A stretch of 64,000 nt of DNA from an uncultured Clostridia bacterium (GTDB lineage: Bacteria; Bacillota; Clostridia; Christensenellales; Borkfalkiaceae), in the NCBI GenBank assembly GCA_949878885.1, contig CATLBN010000008.1, forward strand, positions 1 to 64,000, given 5' to 3'. The notes under the pieces were generated by a model. That model ran no database searches and was not told the origin of the DNA. It saw only the letters and a list, made by a program, of their open reading frames with translations. The position numbers were made by a program, and so were the translations under genes. Positions 41,501 to 51,219 of the stretch are shown in pieces; position 1 is the first letter of the stretch; each line of letters begins with the position of its first letter.

Positions 41501-42607
41501 ATGACTAATAAAGATTTTTTTGCGGCATTGGAAGATTTGGAAAAGGAAAAAGGAATACCTCAGTCGGTATTTTTGGAGGCGCTTGAAAACGCGCTCGTTT
41601 CCGCTTGCAAAAAGCAATACGTAGGCACCGTAGGCGCGGTTGAAATACGACTTAACCCTGAAAGAGGCACTATAGATTTCTTTACCGTAAAAACGGTTGT
41701 GGACGAGGTAATAGACCGCGAAAACGAAATTTCGCTGGAAGACGCCAAAAATATTAAAAAGAGCTACAAATTAGGGGATAAAGTTACCGAAAAATTTGTA
41801 CCCAAAGATTTTACCCGTATTGCCGCCCAAACGGCAAAACAGGTAATTTTGCAAAAAATTCACGAAACCGAGCGCGACGCGGCAATGAACGAGTTTTCCA
41901 ATAAGGAAGGCGAGTTGCTTATGGGCGTTATAAGAAAAATAGACGCTAAGAACGTTTACGTAGAAATAGGCAAAGGTCAGATAGAGGGCGTAATGCTGCC
42001 TGCCGATCAAGTTCCCGGCGAAAAATATAACGTAAACGACAAATTAAAAGTATTTGTAAAGCGCGTAAAAAGCGGTTTTCACGGCGCTCAGGTGTTGGTA
42101 AGCCGTTCCGCTCCAGGACTTGTTAAAAAGCTTTTCGAAGAAGAAGTGCCCGAAATTAAACAGGGAACGGTTATTATTAAAGAAATAAGCCGCGAAGCCG
42201 GTGCAAGAACAAAAATGGCTATTTATTCCGAAGACGAAAGAATAGATGCTATAGGCGCTTGCGTAGGCAACAAGGGCGCAAGAGTTAACGCCGTTGTGGA
42301 GGAGCTGCGCGGCGAAAAAATAGATATTATTCCCTGGAGCGAAAATCCGCTTGAATTTATTGCAAAAGCGCTTTCGCCCGCAAAAGTTATTTCCGTTACC
42401 CAAATGGAAGCCGAAAGAACCGCAATGGCAGTTGTTCCTGACGATAAGCTGTCGCTTGCAATAGGCAAAGACGGTCAGAATGCACGGCTTGCAGTTAGAT
42501 TAACGGGTTGGAAAATAGATGTTAAAAGTCAATCCGCCGCGGCAAAACTCGGTATCGGATTAAACGAAACAGAACAGGTTGCCGAAGGTTTGGGCGGAGA
42601 AGAATAA
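41501..42607 (+). CDS. nusA: Transcription termination/antitermination factor NusA
   Basis: The 368-residue protein has the N-terminal RNA-polymerase-binding domain (ALEDLEKEKGIPQSVFLEALENAL), an S1 domain (about 130-200), and two KH domains with GACVGNKGARVNAVVEELRGEKIDI and LAIGKDGQNARLAVRLTGW. The length is that of Firmicutes NusA without acidic repeats. GGGAG precedes the ATG. It controls pausing and termination, and could act on the leaders described in this window. Confidence 0.95.
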   Translation: MTNKDFFAALEDLEKEKGIPQSVFLEALENALVSACKKQYVGTVGAVEIRLNPERGTIDFFTVKTVVDEVIDRENEISLEDAKNIKKSYKLGDKVTEKFVPKDFTRIAAQTAKQVILQKIHETERDAAMNEFSNKEGELLMGVIRKIDAKNVYVEIGKGQIEGVMLPADQVPGEKYNVNDKLKVFVKRVKSGFHGAQVLVSRSAPGLVKKLFEEEVPEIKQGTVIIKEISREAGARTKMAIYSEDERIDAIGACVGNKGARVNAVVEELRGEKIDIIPWSENPLEFIAKALSPAKVISVTQMEAERTAMAVVPDDKLSLAIGKDGQNARLAVRLTGWKIDVKSQSAAAKLGIGLNETEQVAEGLGGEE

Positions 42608-42616
42608 AGTTTAGTT

Positions 42617-42904
42617 ATGTCAAATACGCCTAAACAGAAAAAAATCCCTCTGAGAATGTGCGTTGCCTGCAAAGAACTTAAACAGAAAAAACAAATGCTG
42701 CGTATTGTTAAAAACGGCGAGGGTAATATTTTTGTGGATTTTTCCTCTAAAGCTTCAGGCAGGGGCGCATACATATGCGACAATCCCGAATGTATAATTA
42801 AATTAAAGCAAAAAAAGCTTTTAAACAAAGTTTTTTCCTGTGCGGTAGACGAAGACGTTTACTCCCGAATAGAGGAGGAGTACTTTGGTAAAAAGCAAAA
42901 TTGA
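42617..42904 (+). CDS. rnpM: RNase P modulator RnpM (YlxR)
   Basis: The 95-residue protein has the YlxR signature: RMCVACKELKQKKQMLRIV, then GRGAYICDNPECI. The family binds RNA and in Bacillus modulates RNase P. There is no clear ribosome binding site before the ATG, only 9 bases after the nusA stop, so translation may be coupled. It overlaps ylxQ by 20 bases. Confidence 0.9.
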   Translation: MSNTPKQKKIPLRMCVACKELKQKKQMLRIVKNGEGNIFVDFSSKASGRGAYICDNPECIIKLKQKKLLNKVFSCAVDEDVYSRIEEEYFGKKQN

Positions 42905-43196
42905 AACTTATATCGGTTTTTTGGTGCGTTCGCGTAAAATAACGCTGGGCAGCGGAGCGATTTCAACGCTTCACGGTGGAGTGTATCTGATTATCTTAGA
43001 CGGCGCGTCCGCAAAAAATTCGCAAAAACTTGCATTAAAATTCAAAAACAGGTTTTCGTGTCCTCTCGTCGTATGTTTGCTGGGATTTGAAAAAGCCGTA
43101 AATAAAGAAGGCTGTAAAATTGCCGCGGTTCGCGATTTGAACTTGGCAAACGCAATTTTAAACAATTTAGACGATAATTACCGTTTATATGAATAA
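42885..43196 (+). CDS. ylxQ: L7Ae-family RNA-binding protein YlxQ
   Basis: The 103-residue protein belongs to the L7Ae/L30e group of kink-turn binders: IGFLVRSRKITLGSGAI, a central LIILDGASAKNSQKLAL, and CPLVVCLLGFEKAVNKEG. The start is a TTG at 42885 with a strong AGAGGAGGAG 4 bases upstream, preferred over any later ATG because the family motif starts at once. Position between rnpM and infB is conserved in Firmicutes. Confidence 0.88.
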   Translation: MVKSKIETYIGFLVRSRKITLGSGAISTLHGGVYLIILDGASAKNSQKLALKFKNRFSCPLVVCLLGFEKAVNKEGCKIAAVRDLNLANAILNNLDDNYRLYE

Positions 43197-43250
43197 TAAG
43201 CGCGCTTAAATGCGCAGTACTAATAAATTTGCCGGAGGCAGTATTTTAAA

Positions 43251-45836
43251 ATGGCAAAAAAGTTCGAAAATATTGAAAATATAAATAAGCTTTTAAAGGA
43301 CGGTTTAATAACAGAACTGTCCAAAAAGATTTCCGCCGCGGAAAAAGAAGCTTCGGAAATCTTAAAAAAGCTTAACGATATAGAGGCGGATATTCTTGCC
43401 AAAAGGCAGGAAGAAGAACGCGCTGCCGCTTTAAAAGCTGCCGAGGAAGAAGCGGCTAAGCGTGCCGAACTTAAAAAAGCTAAAGAAGAAGCCGAAGCTG
43501 CGGAAAAGGCACAGCAGGAAGCTAAAAACGAAAAGCCAGAACCGGCAGCGGAAGCGGTTTCAGAAATAAAAGTTCAGCCCGAAAAACCCGTGCAAAACGC
43601 GCCTGTCGCAAAAAACGACGTAAATGTAATAAGACCTCAGGGCGCGGTATCTTCGGATAGACAAAATCAGCAAAGACCTCAGCAATTCCGCACGGATAAT
43701 AAAACGTTTATCAACCGCGATAACCGTCCGCAAAGGCAGGATAACAGACCGCCCAGACCTAATTCGCCCTATCCTCAGCGCGGACCACAGGGACAGCAGT
43801 CCCGACCTGCCGGTATTAACAGATTCGGCGCTTCAAGCGCTGCAACTGCCGCAACTGCGGCAGCAGCTCAGCAAGCGGCAAAAAATAAGAATTTCGGACC
43901 AGATAAGAAAAAGCAGAGTTTTGATAAAACTTATGTGGAAAAAGACAGACATTCTATGTCTAAACGCGCCCTTCAAAAGCAACAGGGCGCAAGCATAGAT
44001 GACTTTGACGAAAATAAGAGCGGTTACAGAAAGCTCAGAGTTAAAAAAGATAAGCAAAAGACCGCTCAGATTATAAAAATAGAGCACGCAGTTGTAACAA
44101 CGGACGATATTCCCTTAAAAGTACTTTCCGAAAAGTTAGGCATTTCCGCAGCTGAAATTACCAAACGCCTTTTTAAAGAGGGTATTATGAAAACGGTAAA
44201 CGAGTCTATTGATTACGATACTGCGGCGCTTATTGCGGCAGGACTTGGAATAGAACTTGAATATAAGCCCGAGAAAACGGCAGAAGAAGTTTTGTTTGAA
44301 CAGCAGGCAGATACCGTAGAAGAAATCGAAAGCCTTGTTCCCCGCGCACCCGTAGTTACGGTTATGGGACACGTAGACCACGGTAAAACGTCGCTTTTGG
44401 ACTATATAAGAAAAGCGCACGTAACTTCAGGAGAAGCGGGCGGGATAACACAGCATATCGGTGCTTATACCGTTAAAGTCAACGGTAAAGGCATAACATT
44501 TATAGATACTCCCGGACACGAGGCGTTTACTGCAATGCGTGCACGCGGAGCACAGGTTACGGATATAGTAATACTCGTGGTTGCCGCCGACGACGGTATT
44601 ATGCCGCAGACGGTAGAGGCAATAAATCACGCAAAAGCCGCAGGCGTTTCCATAATTGTCGCGGTCAACAAAATAGATAAAACCAATGCCAACGTAGATA
44701 AAATTAAACAGGCGCTTATGAATTACGAGCTTGTACCCGAAGAATGGGGCGGTAAAACTATAGTTTGCCCCATCTCCTGCAAAACGGGCGAAGGTATAGA
44801 CGTGCTGCTTGAAAGTCTGCTTTTGGAAGCGGAAATGAAAGAGCTTTTGGCTAATCCGGCAAGGGAAGCCCGCGGCGTTGTTATAGAAGCGCGTTTGGAT
44901 AAGGGCAGAGGTCCCGTTGCAACCGTGCTTGTACAAAACGGTACATTACACACGGGCGATAATTTGGTAACGGGTACGGTTACGGGTAAAGTAAGAGCAA
45001 TGATAGACGATATGGGCAGAACCGTTAAAGAGGCAGGTCCTTCTATGGCGGTAAACGTACTCGGTCTTGAACAGGTACCTAATTCAGGCGACACCATAAA
45101 CGCCGTTTCCAAGGAATTAATGAATAAAGTTACCGAGGAAAGAAAAAGAAAGGTCAGCGCGGATATGGCAAAGGCGCTGTCTAAAGCAAGTTTCGACGAC
45201 CCGTTTGCTTGGAGCGGCGACGGTACTGTAAAATATCTCAATTTAATAATAAAAGGCGACGTTCAAGGTTCTGTTGAAGCCGTTAAACAGTCGGTATTAA
45301 AGCTTACCAACGAAGAGGTTCAGGTAAAAGTTATACATTGCGCAGCAGGCGCGGTTACAGAAAACGACGTAATGCTTGCCGAATCTTCAAAAGCAATTAT
45401 ATTGGGCTTTAACGTTCGTCCTGACGTAAAAGCTAAAACGCTTGCGGAAAGAAGCAAGGTAGACGTTCGTTCTTACAGAATTATTTACGATTTGTTAGAC
45501 GATATGGAAGCAGCGCTTAAAGGTATGCGCGCACCTAAATTTCAGGAAATTTTACTTGGCAAATGCGAAGTGCGTCAAACGTTTAAAATTACGGGCGCAG
45601 GAAATATCGCAGGCTGCTATGTTCTTGACGGCAAAATCGTGCGCGGCGGCAAACTTAGAATTTACCGCGACGATATTCTCATAGTCGAAGGCGGCGTAAG
45701 GCAACTTAAACGTTTTAAAGACGACGTAAAAGAAGTTGCGGCAGGTTTTGAATGCGGTTGCGCCATAGAAGGTTTTAACGATATAAAAGTTGGCGATATT
45801 ATAGAGTGTTATTTAATTGAAGAAGTAAAGGTATAA
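43251..45836 (+). CDS. infB: Translation initiation factor IF-2
   Basis: The 861-residue GTPase brings fMet-tRNA to the 30S subunit. Residues 40-120 form a Glu/Lys/Ala-rich coil; 120-230 are Gln/Arg/Pro-rich and disordered, with an alanine run ([14 protein letters not shown]) around 200. The IF2 N-domain is near 285-340. The G domain begins with GHVDHGKTS at residue 373, followed by DTPGHEAFT and NKID. Domains II-IV follow. A GGAGG site lies before the ATG. Confidence 0.95.
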   Translation: MAKKFENIENINKLLKDGLITELSKKISAAEKEASEILKKLNDIEADILAKRQEEERAAALKAAEEEAAKRAELKKAKEEAEAAEKAQQEAKNEKPEPAAEAVSEIKVQPEKPVQNAPVAKNDVNVIRPQGAVSSDRQNQQRPQQFRTDNKTFINRDNRPQRQDNRPPRPNSPYPQRGPQGQQSRPAGINRFGASSAATAATAAAAQQAAKNKNFGPDKKKQSFDKTYVEKDRHSMSKRALQKQQGASIDDFDENKSGYRKLRVKKDKQKTAQIIKIEHAVVTTDDIPLKVLSEKLGISAAEITKRLFKEGIMKTVNESIDYDTAALIAAGLGIELEYKPEKTAEEVLFEQQADTVEEIESLVPRAPVVTVMGHVDHGKTSLLDYIRKAHVTSGEAGGITQHIGAYTVKVNGKGITFIDTPGHEAFTAMRARGAQVTDIVILVVAADDGIMPQTVEAINHAKAAGVSIIVAVNKIDKTNANVDKIKQALMNYELVPEEWGGKTIVCPISCKTGEGIDVLLESLLLEAEMKELLANPAREARGVVIEARLDKGRGPVATVLVQNGTLHTGDNLVTGTVTGKVRAMIDDMGRTVKEAGPSMAVNVLGLEQVPNSGDTINAVSKELMNKVTEERKRKVSADMAKALSKASFDDPFAWSGDGTVKYLNLIIKGDVQGSVEAVKQSVLKLTNEEVQVKVIHCAAGAVTENDVMLAESSKAIILGFNVRPDVKAKTLAERSKVDVRSYRIIYDLLDDMEAALKGMRAPKFQEILLGKCEVRQTFKITGAGNIAGCYVLDGKIVRGGKLRIYRDDILIVEGGVRQLKRFKDDVKEVAAGFECGCAIEGFNDIKVGDIIECYLIEEVKV

Positions 45837-45838
45837 AA

Positions 45839-46210
45839 ATGAAAGGATTAAGAGGCGAAAGGCTTTCCGGAGAATTTCAAAAGGAAATATCGGCGGTAAT
45901 TTCAGGGCAGTTGAAAAACAGACAGCCCGAACTTTCGGCTATAATCAGTGTTACCGAAACGGACGTTGCGCCCGATTTAAAGAGCGCTAAGGTTTATATC
46001 AGCGTTTTCGATACAGATAAAGAGCGAGCGGAACAAAGTTTTGCAATAATAAAAGAAAATGCGGGGTTTATCCGCCGTGAGCTTGCAAAAGTAATGCGTC
46101 TGAGAACGGTGCCCGAACTTCGCTTTATTAAAGACGGCAGTATGGAATACGGAGAAAAAATAGATAAAATTTTATCCGACCTCGGCACAAATAATGAACG
46201 ACACGATTGA
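45839..46210 (+). CDS. rbfA: Ribosome-binding factor A
   Basis: The 123-residue KH-like protein acts in 16S 5'-end maturation. It shows RGERLSGEFQKEISAVISGQ, VTETDVAPDLKSAKVYISVF and FIRRELAKVMRLRTVPELRFIKD. It starts 3 bases after the infB stop and overlaps nrnA by 17 bases. Confidence 0.93.
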   Translation: MKGLRGERLSGEFQKEISAVISGQLKNRQPELSAIISVTETDVAPDLKSAKVYISVFDTDKERAEQSFAIIKENAGFIRRELAKVMRLRTVPELRFIKDGSMEYGEKIDKILSDLGTNNERHD

Positions 46211-47153
46211 AAAAATAATTGCAAAACTTAATTGTTCAAAAAAAGCGGCGGTTTTTTGCCACGTCCGTCCCGACGGCGACGCAATCGGAAGCGGACTTGC
46301 GCTTTGTCTTGCGCTTAAAAATCTCGGTAAAACGGCGTATATGTGCTGCGAGGATTTACCGCCGGAAAAATTCGGATTTTTGCCTGCCGTACACGAAATT
46401 GTTACCGAACTTCCCGAAATTGATTTCGATACTCTTATAAGCGTAGATTGCGCCGACGAAGCAAGATTGGGTAAATTTTCCAGATACTTTTCAAAATTCA
46501 AAAAAAATACCGTTAATATAGACCATCACGTTTCCAATTCGGGGTTTGCAAAATTCAATTTTGTAAAGCAATGCCCTGCAACGTGCGAAATTATGACCGA
46601 AATATTTAAAACTGCCGGCTATAAAATAACCAAGGATATTGCGGATTTGCTTATGCTCGGTTTGGTTACCGACAGCGGTAATTTCACTCATTGCGACGTA
46701 ACAGGCAAAACATACGAAACTGCGGCTTTACTCCGCGGTATCGGCGCGGATAATAATAAAATCAATTACGAAATGTTTTCGCGTCAAAATAAGGCGCGTG
46801 CTAAACTTTTCGGCAGAGTGATGAACAATATACGCTTTTGTCTGGACGATAAATTTGCCTATATAGTAATCCGCACTTCCGATATGCAGGAGCTTGATGC
46901 CGATAAAAGTTTGACGGAAGGTTTTGTGGATTTCCCGCTTTCAATAGACGGCGTAGAAGTTGCCGCGTCGCTGCTTGAATACAAAAACGAACAGTACAAA
47001 GCTTCGCTCAGAAGCAAAGGTACCGTAAACGTTAATAACGTGGCGGCTGTTTTCGGCGGCGGCGGACACGTTCTTGCAAGCGGATGTATGCTTTTCGGTT
47101 CACTTGAACAAGTGATAGAAAAGCTGAGTTACGCAGTTTATCAGAATTTATGA
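46194..47153 (+). CDS. nrnA: DHH-family oligoribonuclease / pAp phosphatase NrnA
   Basis: The 319-residue phosphoesterase degrades short RNA oligomers and 3'-phosphoadenosine 5'-phosphate. It has CHVRPDGDAIGSG near residue 25, the DHH triad in IDHHVSNSG (D110-H112), TDSGNF, and the DHHA1 motif FGGGGHVLASG near the C-terminus. It lies between rbfA and truB as in other Firmicutes, with overlaps on both sides (ATGA at the truB start). Confidence 0.92.
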   Translation: MNDTIEKIIAKLNCSKKAAVFCHVRPDGDAIGSGLALCLALKNLGKTAYMCCEDLPPEKFGFLPAVHEIVTELPEIDFDTLISVDCADEARLGKFSRYFSKFKKNTVNIDHHVSNSGFAKFNFVKQCPATCEIMTEIFKTAGYKITKDIADLLMLGLVTDSGNFTHCDVTGKTYETAALLRGIGADNNKINYEMFSRQNKARAKLFGRVMNNIRFCLDDKFAYIVIRTSDMQELDADKSLTEGFVDFPLSIDGVEVAASLLEYKNEQYKASLRSKGTVNVNNVAAVFGGGGHVLASGCMLFGSLEQVIEKLSYAVYQNL

Positions 47154-47998
47154 CCGGTTTTATAAATATAAATAAAGAAAAGGGCGTAAGCTCTGCAAAA
47201 GAAGTTTCCGTTGTTAAAAAACTGCTGAATACGCCGTGCGGACATCTGGGAACGCTAGACCCGTTAGCTTCAGGTGTGCTGCCTATAGCAATAGGCAATG
47301 CGGCAAGGCTTTTCGATTATTTTCTGGATAAACGCAAAACTTATATAGCAATTTTTAAATTCGGTGCCGATAGCGATACGCTTGATATAACAGGCAATTT
47401 GCGTGAGAGAGCGGGGACTGTTCCAAGCGAAAACGATATAAAACAAGTTTTAAGCGAGTTTATAGGGGAAATAAATCAAATTCCGCCGTTATACAGCGCA
47501 AAAAACATTTCCGGAAAACGCGGTTACGAACTTGCCCGCGCAGGCGTAAGTTTTGAACTCCCGCCTAAAAAAGTCAACATTTATTCCGTAGAGTTAATAG
47601 GTTCACGCGGAACCGACGGCTTTGTTTTTAAAATAGAGTGCGGCGGAGGCACGTATATCCGCTCGCTTGCAAGAGATATTGCAGCAAGACTTGGCACGGT
47701 TGCCGTAATGAGCGAACTTAAACGTACTCAAAGCGGAATATTCAATATAGATAACGCTGTAAAAAGTAAAGACTTAACGGCAGACAATATAAAAAACTTT
47801 ATAATTCCAACCGAATCGGTTTTGCCGTATGAAAGTATTTTTCCGAATACCGACGAAGCAAAAAAACTTTTTAACGGACTAAGCGTTAATAGCGGTATGA
47901 AGGACGGAATTTATAAAATTTATAATGCCGACGGTTTGTTTTACGGACTTGCGGAAGTTACACAATCTGTTTTAAGGGTGAAGAAAAAATTATGTTAG
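47150..47998 (+). CDS. truB: tRNA pseudouridine-55 synthase
   Basis: The 282-residue enzyme makes pseudouridine 55 in tRNA. It has GFININKEKGVSSAKEV, the catalytic Asp 37 in GHLGTLDPLASGVLP, and CGGGTYIRSLARDIA. The short C-terminal PUA-like end is of Firmicutes size. It overlaps ribF by 7 bases. Confidence 0.94.
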   Translation: MTGFININKEKGVSSAKEVSVVKKLLNTPCGHLGTLDPLASGVLPIAIGNAARLFDYFLDKRKTYIAIFKFGADSDTLDITGNLRERAGTVPSENDIKQVLSEFIGEINQIPPLYSAKNISGKRGYELARAGVSFELPPKKVNIYSVELIGSRGTDGFVFKIECGGGTYIRSLARDIAARLGTVAVMSELKRTQSGIFNIDNAVKSKDLTADNIKNFIIPTESVLPYESIFPNTDEAKKLFNGLSVNSGMKDGIYKIYNADGLFYGLAEVTQSVLRVKKKLC

Positions 47999-49269
47999 AA
48001 ATCTTAAAATTTAACGAAGACGAATACACTTTTCCTTGTTTAATTGTGCTTGGCTGTTTCGACGGAATGCACATAGGGCATTCAGACCTGCTTAAAAAAG
48101 CCAAATTGCAAGCTAAAATTAACGGGCTTGATTTGGGCGTTATGATGTTTTCTGAAGGCAAGGGCGGAAAACAGGTTTACACTTTTGAGGAACGCGTTGA
48201 ATTTTTGGAACAGTTCAACGTAAAATTTGTTCTTAAAATAGATTTTAACGACGAGTTTAAAAAAATAAAGCCGTTGGATTTTTTGCAGGCAATAGAAGAA
48301 AAAATCAACGTAAAAGCGTATATGAGCGGTAAAGATTTCAAATTCGGCGCCGGCGCGAAAGGCAAGTCGTCAACGCTTAAAAGTTTTTGCGAGGACGAAG
48401 AAAACGGCGTTTGGTATATGCCTGTTAAAGACATAACTTACGGCGAACAAAAAATAAGTACGTCTTATATTAAAACGTTGCTTGAAAACGGCGATATAAA
48501 AACTGCCAACGAACTTTTGGGCAGAAATTTTTCGGTTACAGGCAAAGTTATAAACGGCGCCGACCGCGGCGGAAAACTTATAGGCATTCCCACAATGAAT
48601 TTACAGTATCCCGAAAATAAAATACAAATTAAACAGGGCGTTTACGCTATATGCTGTAAAATAGGTGAAACCGTTTATAACGGTGTTGCTAACTACGGTG
48701 CGCGTCCTACGTTCGGTGAAACGAATATGCTTTTAGAAGCACACCTTATAGGTTACAACGGTGAAAATTACGGTGCTGAAATAACCGTAGAATTTTTGTA
48801 TTATATAAGAGAAATAGGCACATTCGAGTGTGCGGAAGCGCTTAAAGAACAGCTTATTACCGATATAAACGGAGTGGTTTCAGCAAACGCGGATTTGAAT
48901 TCGGATATCAAAACGGAAAATCAAGAATTAGATAATGCGGCTGTTGAAGAACTTGCGGCAACGGACGGCAGTGCGGACAATGCGCAAACTTCGGTTGAAA
49001 CTGCAACAGTTCCGGATGAAGGCGGACAGACTTTGGTTGAAACTGCCGAAGACGAGCAGTTTGAAACAGAATTGGAAGAAGAAGCGCCTGCCGAAGTTAC
49101 GGAACAACCGCAAACTAACGAAAACGATGCTTCGGAAAATCCCGTAGAATTACAACAAGAAGACAGCAATGACGTATCGGAGAATAACTTAGTTGTTTCC
49201 GAAGAGGAAAACGAACGAGAAACAGTTGACGAAAGTTTTACGCAACAATCGGACGGAGAAGAAAATTGA
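47992..49269 (+). CDS. ribF: Riboflavin kinase / FAD synthetase with acidic tail
   Basis: The bifunctional enzyme makes FMN and FAD. The N-terminal nucleotidyltransferase has LGCFDGMHIGHSDLL and SGKDFKFGAGAKG; the C-terminal kinase has GRNFSVTGKVINGADRGGKLIGIPTMN and GVANYGARPTFGE. The catalytic part ends near residue 300. A further 125 residues are almost all Glu, Asp, Asn, Ser, Thr, Val and Ala without structure, absent from normal RibF (about 310 residues). The next gene starts on its stop codon. Confidence 0.9.
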   Translation: MLEILKFNEDEYTFPCLIVLGCFDGMHIGHSDLLKKAKLQAKINGLDLGVMMFSEGKGGKQVYTFEERVEFLEQFNVKFVLKIDFNDEFKKIKPLDFLQAIEEKINVKAYMSGKDFKFGAGAKGKSSTLKSFCEDEENGVWYMPVKDITYGEQKISTSYIKTLLENGDIKTANELLGRNFSVTGKVINGADRGGKLIGIPTMNLQYPENKIQIKQGVYAICCKIGETVYNGVANYGARPTFGETNMLLEAHLIGYNGENYGAEITVEFLYYIREIGTFECAEALKEQLITDINGVVSANADLNSDIKTENQELDNAAVEELAATDGSADNAQTSVETATVPDEGGQTLVETAEDEQFETELEEEAPAEVTEQPQTNENDASENPVELQQEDSNDVSENNLVVSEEENERETVDESFTQQSDGEEN

Positions 49270-50117
49270 TTAAATTCGGTCCCAGCGGAAACGGCGAAGC
49301 ATTTTATAATGCGGGTTTTAAACATACCGAACAAGCGGCGGAGTTTTGCAAAAGTTTGGGCTTGAATTGCTATGAATATTCTTTCGGCCGCGGTATAAAT
49401 ATGAGTGAAGCCAAGGCGGTAAGTATAGGCGAAGCTTTTAAAAATGCAGGTGTAGAAATAAGCGTGCATGCACCGTATTTTATTAATTTTGCAAATCCTA
49501 ACGACGAGGCTGCGCAAAAATCTTACGGTTATGTATTGGACAGCGCAAAGTATTTAAAACTTTTCGGCGGCAGCCGAGTGGTTTTTCATCCTGCTGCGCA
49601 AGGCAAAGCAACAAGAGAAGAAGCGGTTGAAAAGTGTGCGGACAGGCTTAAAATTTTAAGGGATTATATCTATTTAAACGGCTATGAAAATTTGATTTTC
49701 TGTCCCGAAACAATGGGCAAAACCGCACAGATAGGTACTTTGGAAGAAGTAATAGAGTTTTGTAAAATAGATAAATGTTTTACTCCCGCTGTAGATTTCG
49801 GTCATATCAATGCGCGTGAAGGCGGCAGTTTGAACACCGTAAAAGATTTTGAAGACAGGCTTAATTATATGATAGCCGAGCTCGGCTTTGAAAGAGTTAA
49901 GCATTTTCACGTTCATTTTTCTAAAATTATGTACGGCAACAAGGGCGAAATCAAGCATTTAACGTTTGAAGATACGGTTTACGGACCGGAGTTTGCACCG
50001 CTTGCCGAAGCTTTAAAAAAACTTAAATTAGAACCTTATATTGTCAGCGAGTCTGCCGGTACTCAAACGGAAGACGCTTGCGCAATGAAAGGTATTTATA
50101 ATTCCGTTGACATATAA
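49266..50117 (+). CDS. Endonuclease IV-like TIM-barrel protein
   Basis: The 283-residue protein has the AP-endonuclease-2 (Nfo) fold with metal ligands in SVHAPYFINFAN, VVFHPAAQGK, FCPETMG, VDFGHINAR, HFHVHFS and ESAG. This shortened Nfo-like group is common in Clostridia. It likely nicks abasic DNA but may be a sugar isomerase relative. The start is taken as TTG at 49266 overlapping the ribF stop (TTGA). The terminal bases hold the promoter of pepP. Confidence 0.78.
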   Translation: MIKFGPSGNGEAFYNAGFKHTEQAAEFCKSLGLNCYEYSFGRGINMSEAKAVSIGEAFKNAGVEISVHAPYFINFANPNDEAAQKSYGYVLDSAKYLKLFGGSRVVFHPAAQGKATREEAVEKCADRLKILRDYIYLNGYENLIFCPETMGKTAQIGTLEEVIEFCKIDKCFTPAVDFGHINAREGGSLNTVKDFEDRLNYMIAELGFERVKHFHVHFSKIMYGNKGEIKHLTFEDTVYGPEFAPLAEALKKLKLEPYIVSESAGTQTEDACAMKGIYNSVDI

Positions 50118-50135
50118 AAATTTTTTTGGTAAAAT
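50107..50135 (+). promoter_or_regulatory. pepP promoter (leaderless start)
   Basis: TTGACA (50107-50112), 17-base spacer, TAAAAT (50130-50135). Predicted +1 is 50142, next to the A of the ATG at 50141. No Shine-Dalgarno. Confidence 0.65.
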
Positions 50136-50140
50136 AATTT

Positions 50141-51190
50141 ATGGCAAATACTAACGTTAGAGAAGTTTACAATGCGGTTGGAGCGGAAGCCGTTTTAACG
50201 GAGCGCACCGATTTAAGATATTATCTTACCGATTTTGAAAGTTCGTTCGGATATGTATTAATCGATAAAAACGGCGCCTATTTCTATACGGACCCGCGCT
50301 ATTTCGAAGGCGCAAAAACCGCGCTTAAAGGCAGCGACGTAGAAGTAAGACTTTATAAGGGACCGCTTACGGATATTTTAAAACCTTATAAAGAAATAGC
50401 TTTGCCGTTATCTACTACGTATTATAACGATTATAAAAAGCTTTCCGATGCCGGACTTGTAATTTGCGACAGCGAAGCCGCGTTTAAAAAGGCTATGGCG
50501 TTTAAAAAGCCGTATGAGCTTGATTATATTAAAAAAGCCTGTGAAATAACCGATAAATCTTTTTTATCGTTATTGCCTTCAATTAAAGAAGGAATGACGG
50601 AAAACGAAGTTGCGGCGGAGCTTGAATATTTAATGCGTAAAAACGGCGCAAGCGGCACAAGCTTTCAAACTATTGTTGCGTTCGGCGAAAATTCAAGTAT
50701 TCCCCATCACGAAACAGGTTTCAGAAAGCTTAAATTCGGCGATATTATTTTAATAGATTACGGCTGTAAAGTAGGGGGCTACTGTTCCGATTGTACGCGC
50801 ACGTTTTTATTCGGCGACGATAAAAAGCATTCGCGCTTTAAGCAAACTTACGAATACGTTTTAAACGCGCATATGCTTGTAAAAGAAAATTTGCGCGAAA
50901 ATATGACGGGAAAAGAAGCCGACGCCATTGCGCGTAATTATTTTAAAGAACTCGGATTGGACAAGTTTTTTACCCATTCGCTTGGGCACGGAATAGGTAT
51001 AAATATTCACGAATTTCCATATCTTTCAACTAAAAGCGAAGACGTACTTTTAAACGGTTACGTATTTTCCGACGAACCGGGGTTATATTTTGAAGGCGAT
51101 TTCGGAATAAGAATAGAAGACACGGTAACTCTTAGCGGCGGTAAAGCGGTAAGTCTTACAAATTCTGACAAAAAATTAATTATTTTATAA
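50141..51190 (+). CDS. pepP: Xaa-Pro aminopeptidase (M24 family)
   Basis: The 349-residue metallopeptidase removes N-terminal residues before proline. The C-terminal pita-bread fold carries the dimetal ligands: Asp pair in DYGCKVGGYCSDCTRTF, His in HSLGHGIGINIHEFP, Glu in SDEPGLYFEGDFGIRIED. It precedes efp, the usual Firmicutes order. The promoter places the transcript start at the ATG. Confidence 0.92.
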   Translation: MANTNVREVYNAVGAEAVLTERTDLRYYLTDFESSFGYVLIDKNGAYFYTDPRYFEGAKTALKGSDVEVRLYKGPLTDILKPYKEIALPLSTTYYNDYKKLSDAGLVICDSEAAFKKAMAFKKPYELDYIKKACEITDKSFLSLLPSIKEGMTENEVAAELEYLMRKNGASGTSFQTIVAFGENSSIPHHETGFRKLKFGDIILIDYGCKVGGYCSDCTRTFLFGDDKKHSRFKQTYEYVLNAHMLVKENLRENMTGKEADAIARNYFKELGLDKFFTHSLGHGIGINIHEFPYLSTKSEDVLLNGYVFSDEPGLYFEGDFGIRIEDTVTLSGGKAVSLTNSDKKLIIL

Positions 51191-51219
51191 ACAGTTAAAT
51201 ATACAAGGAGTATAAAACT

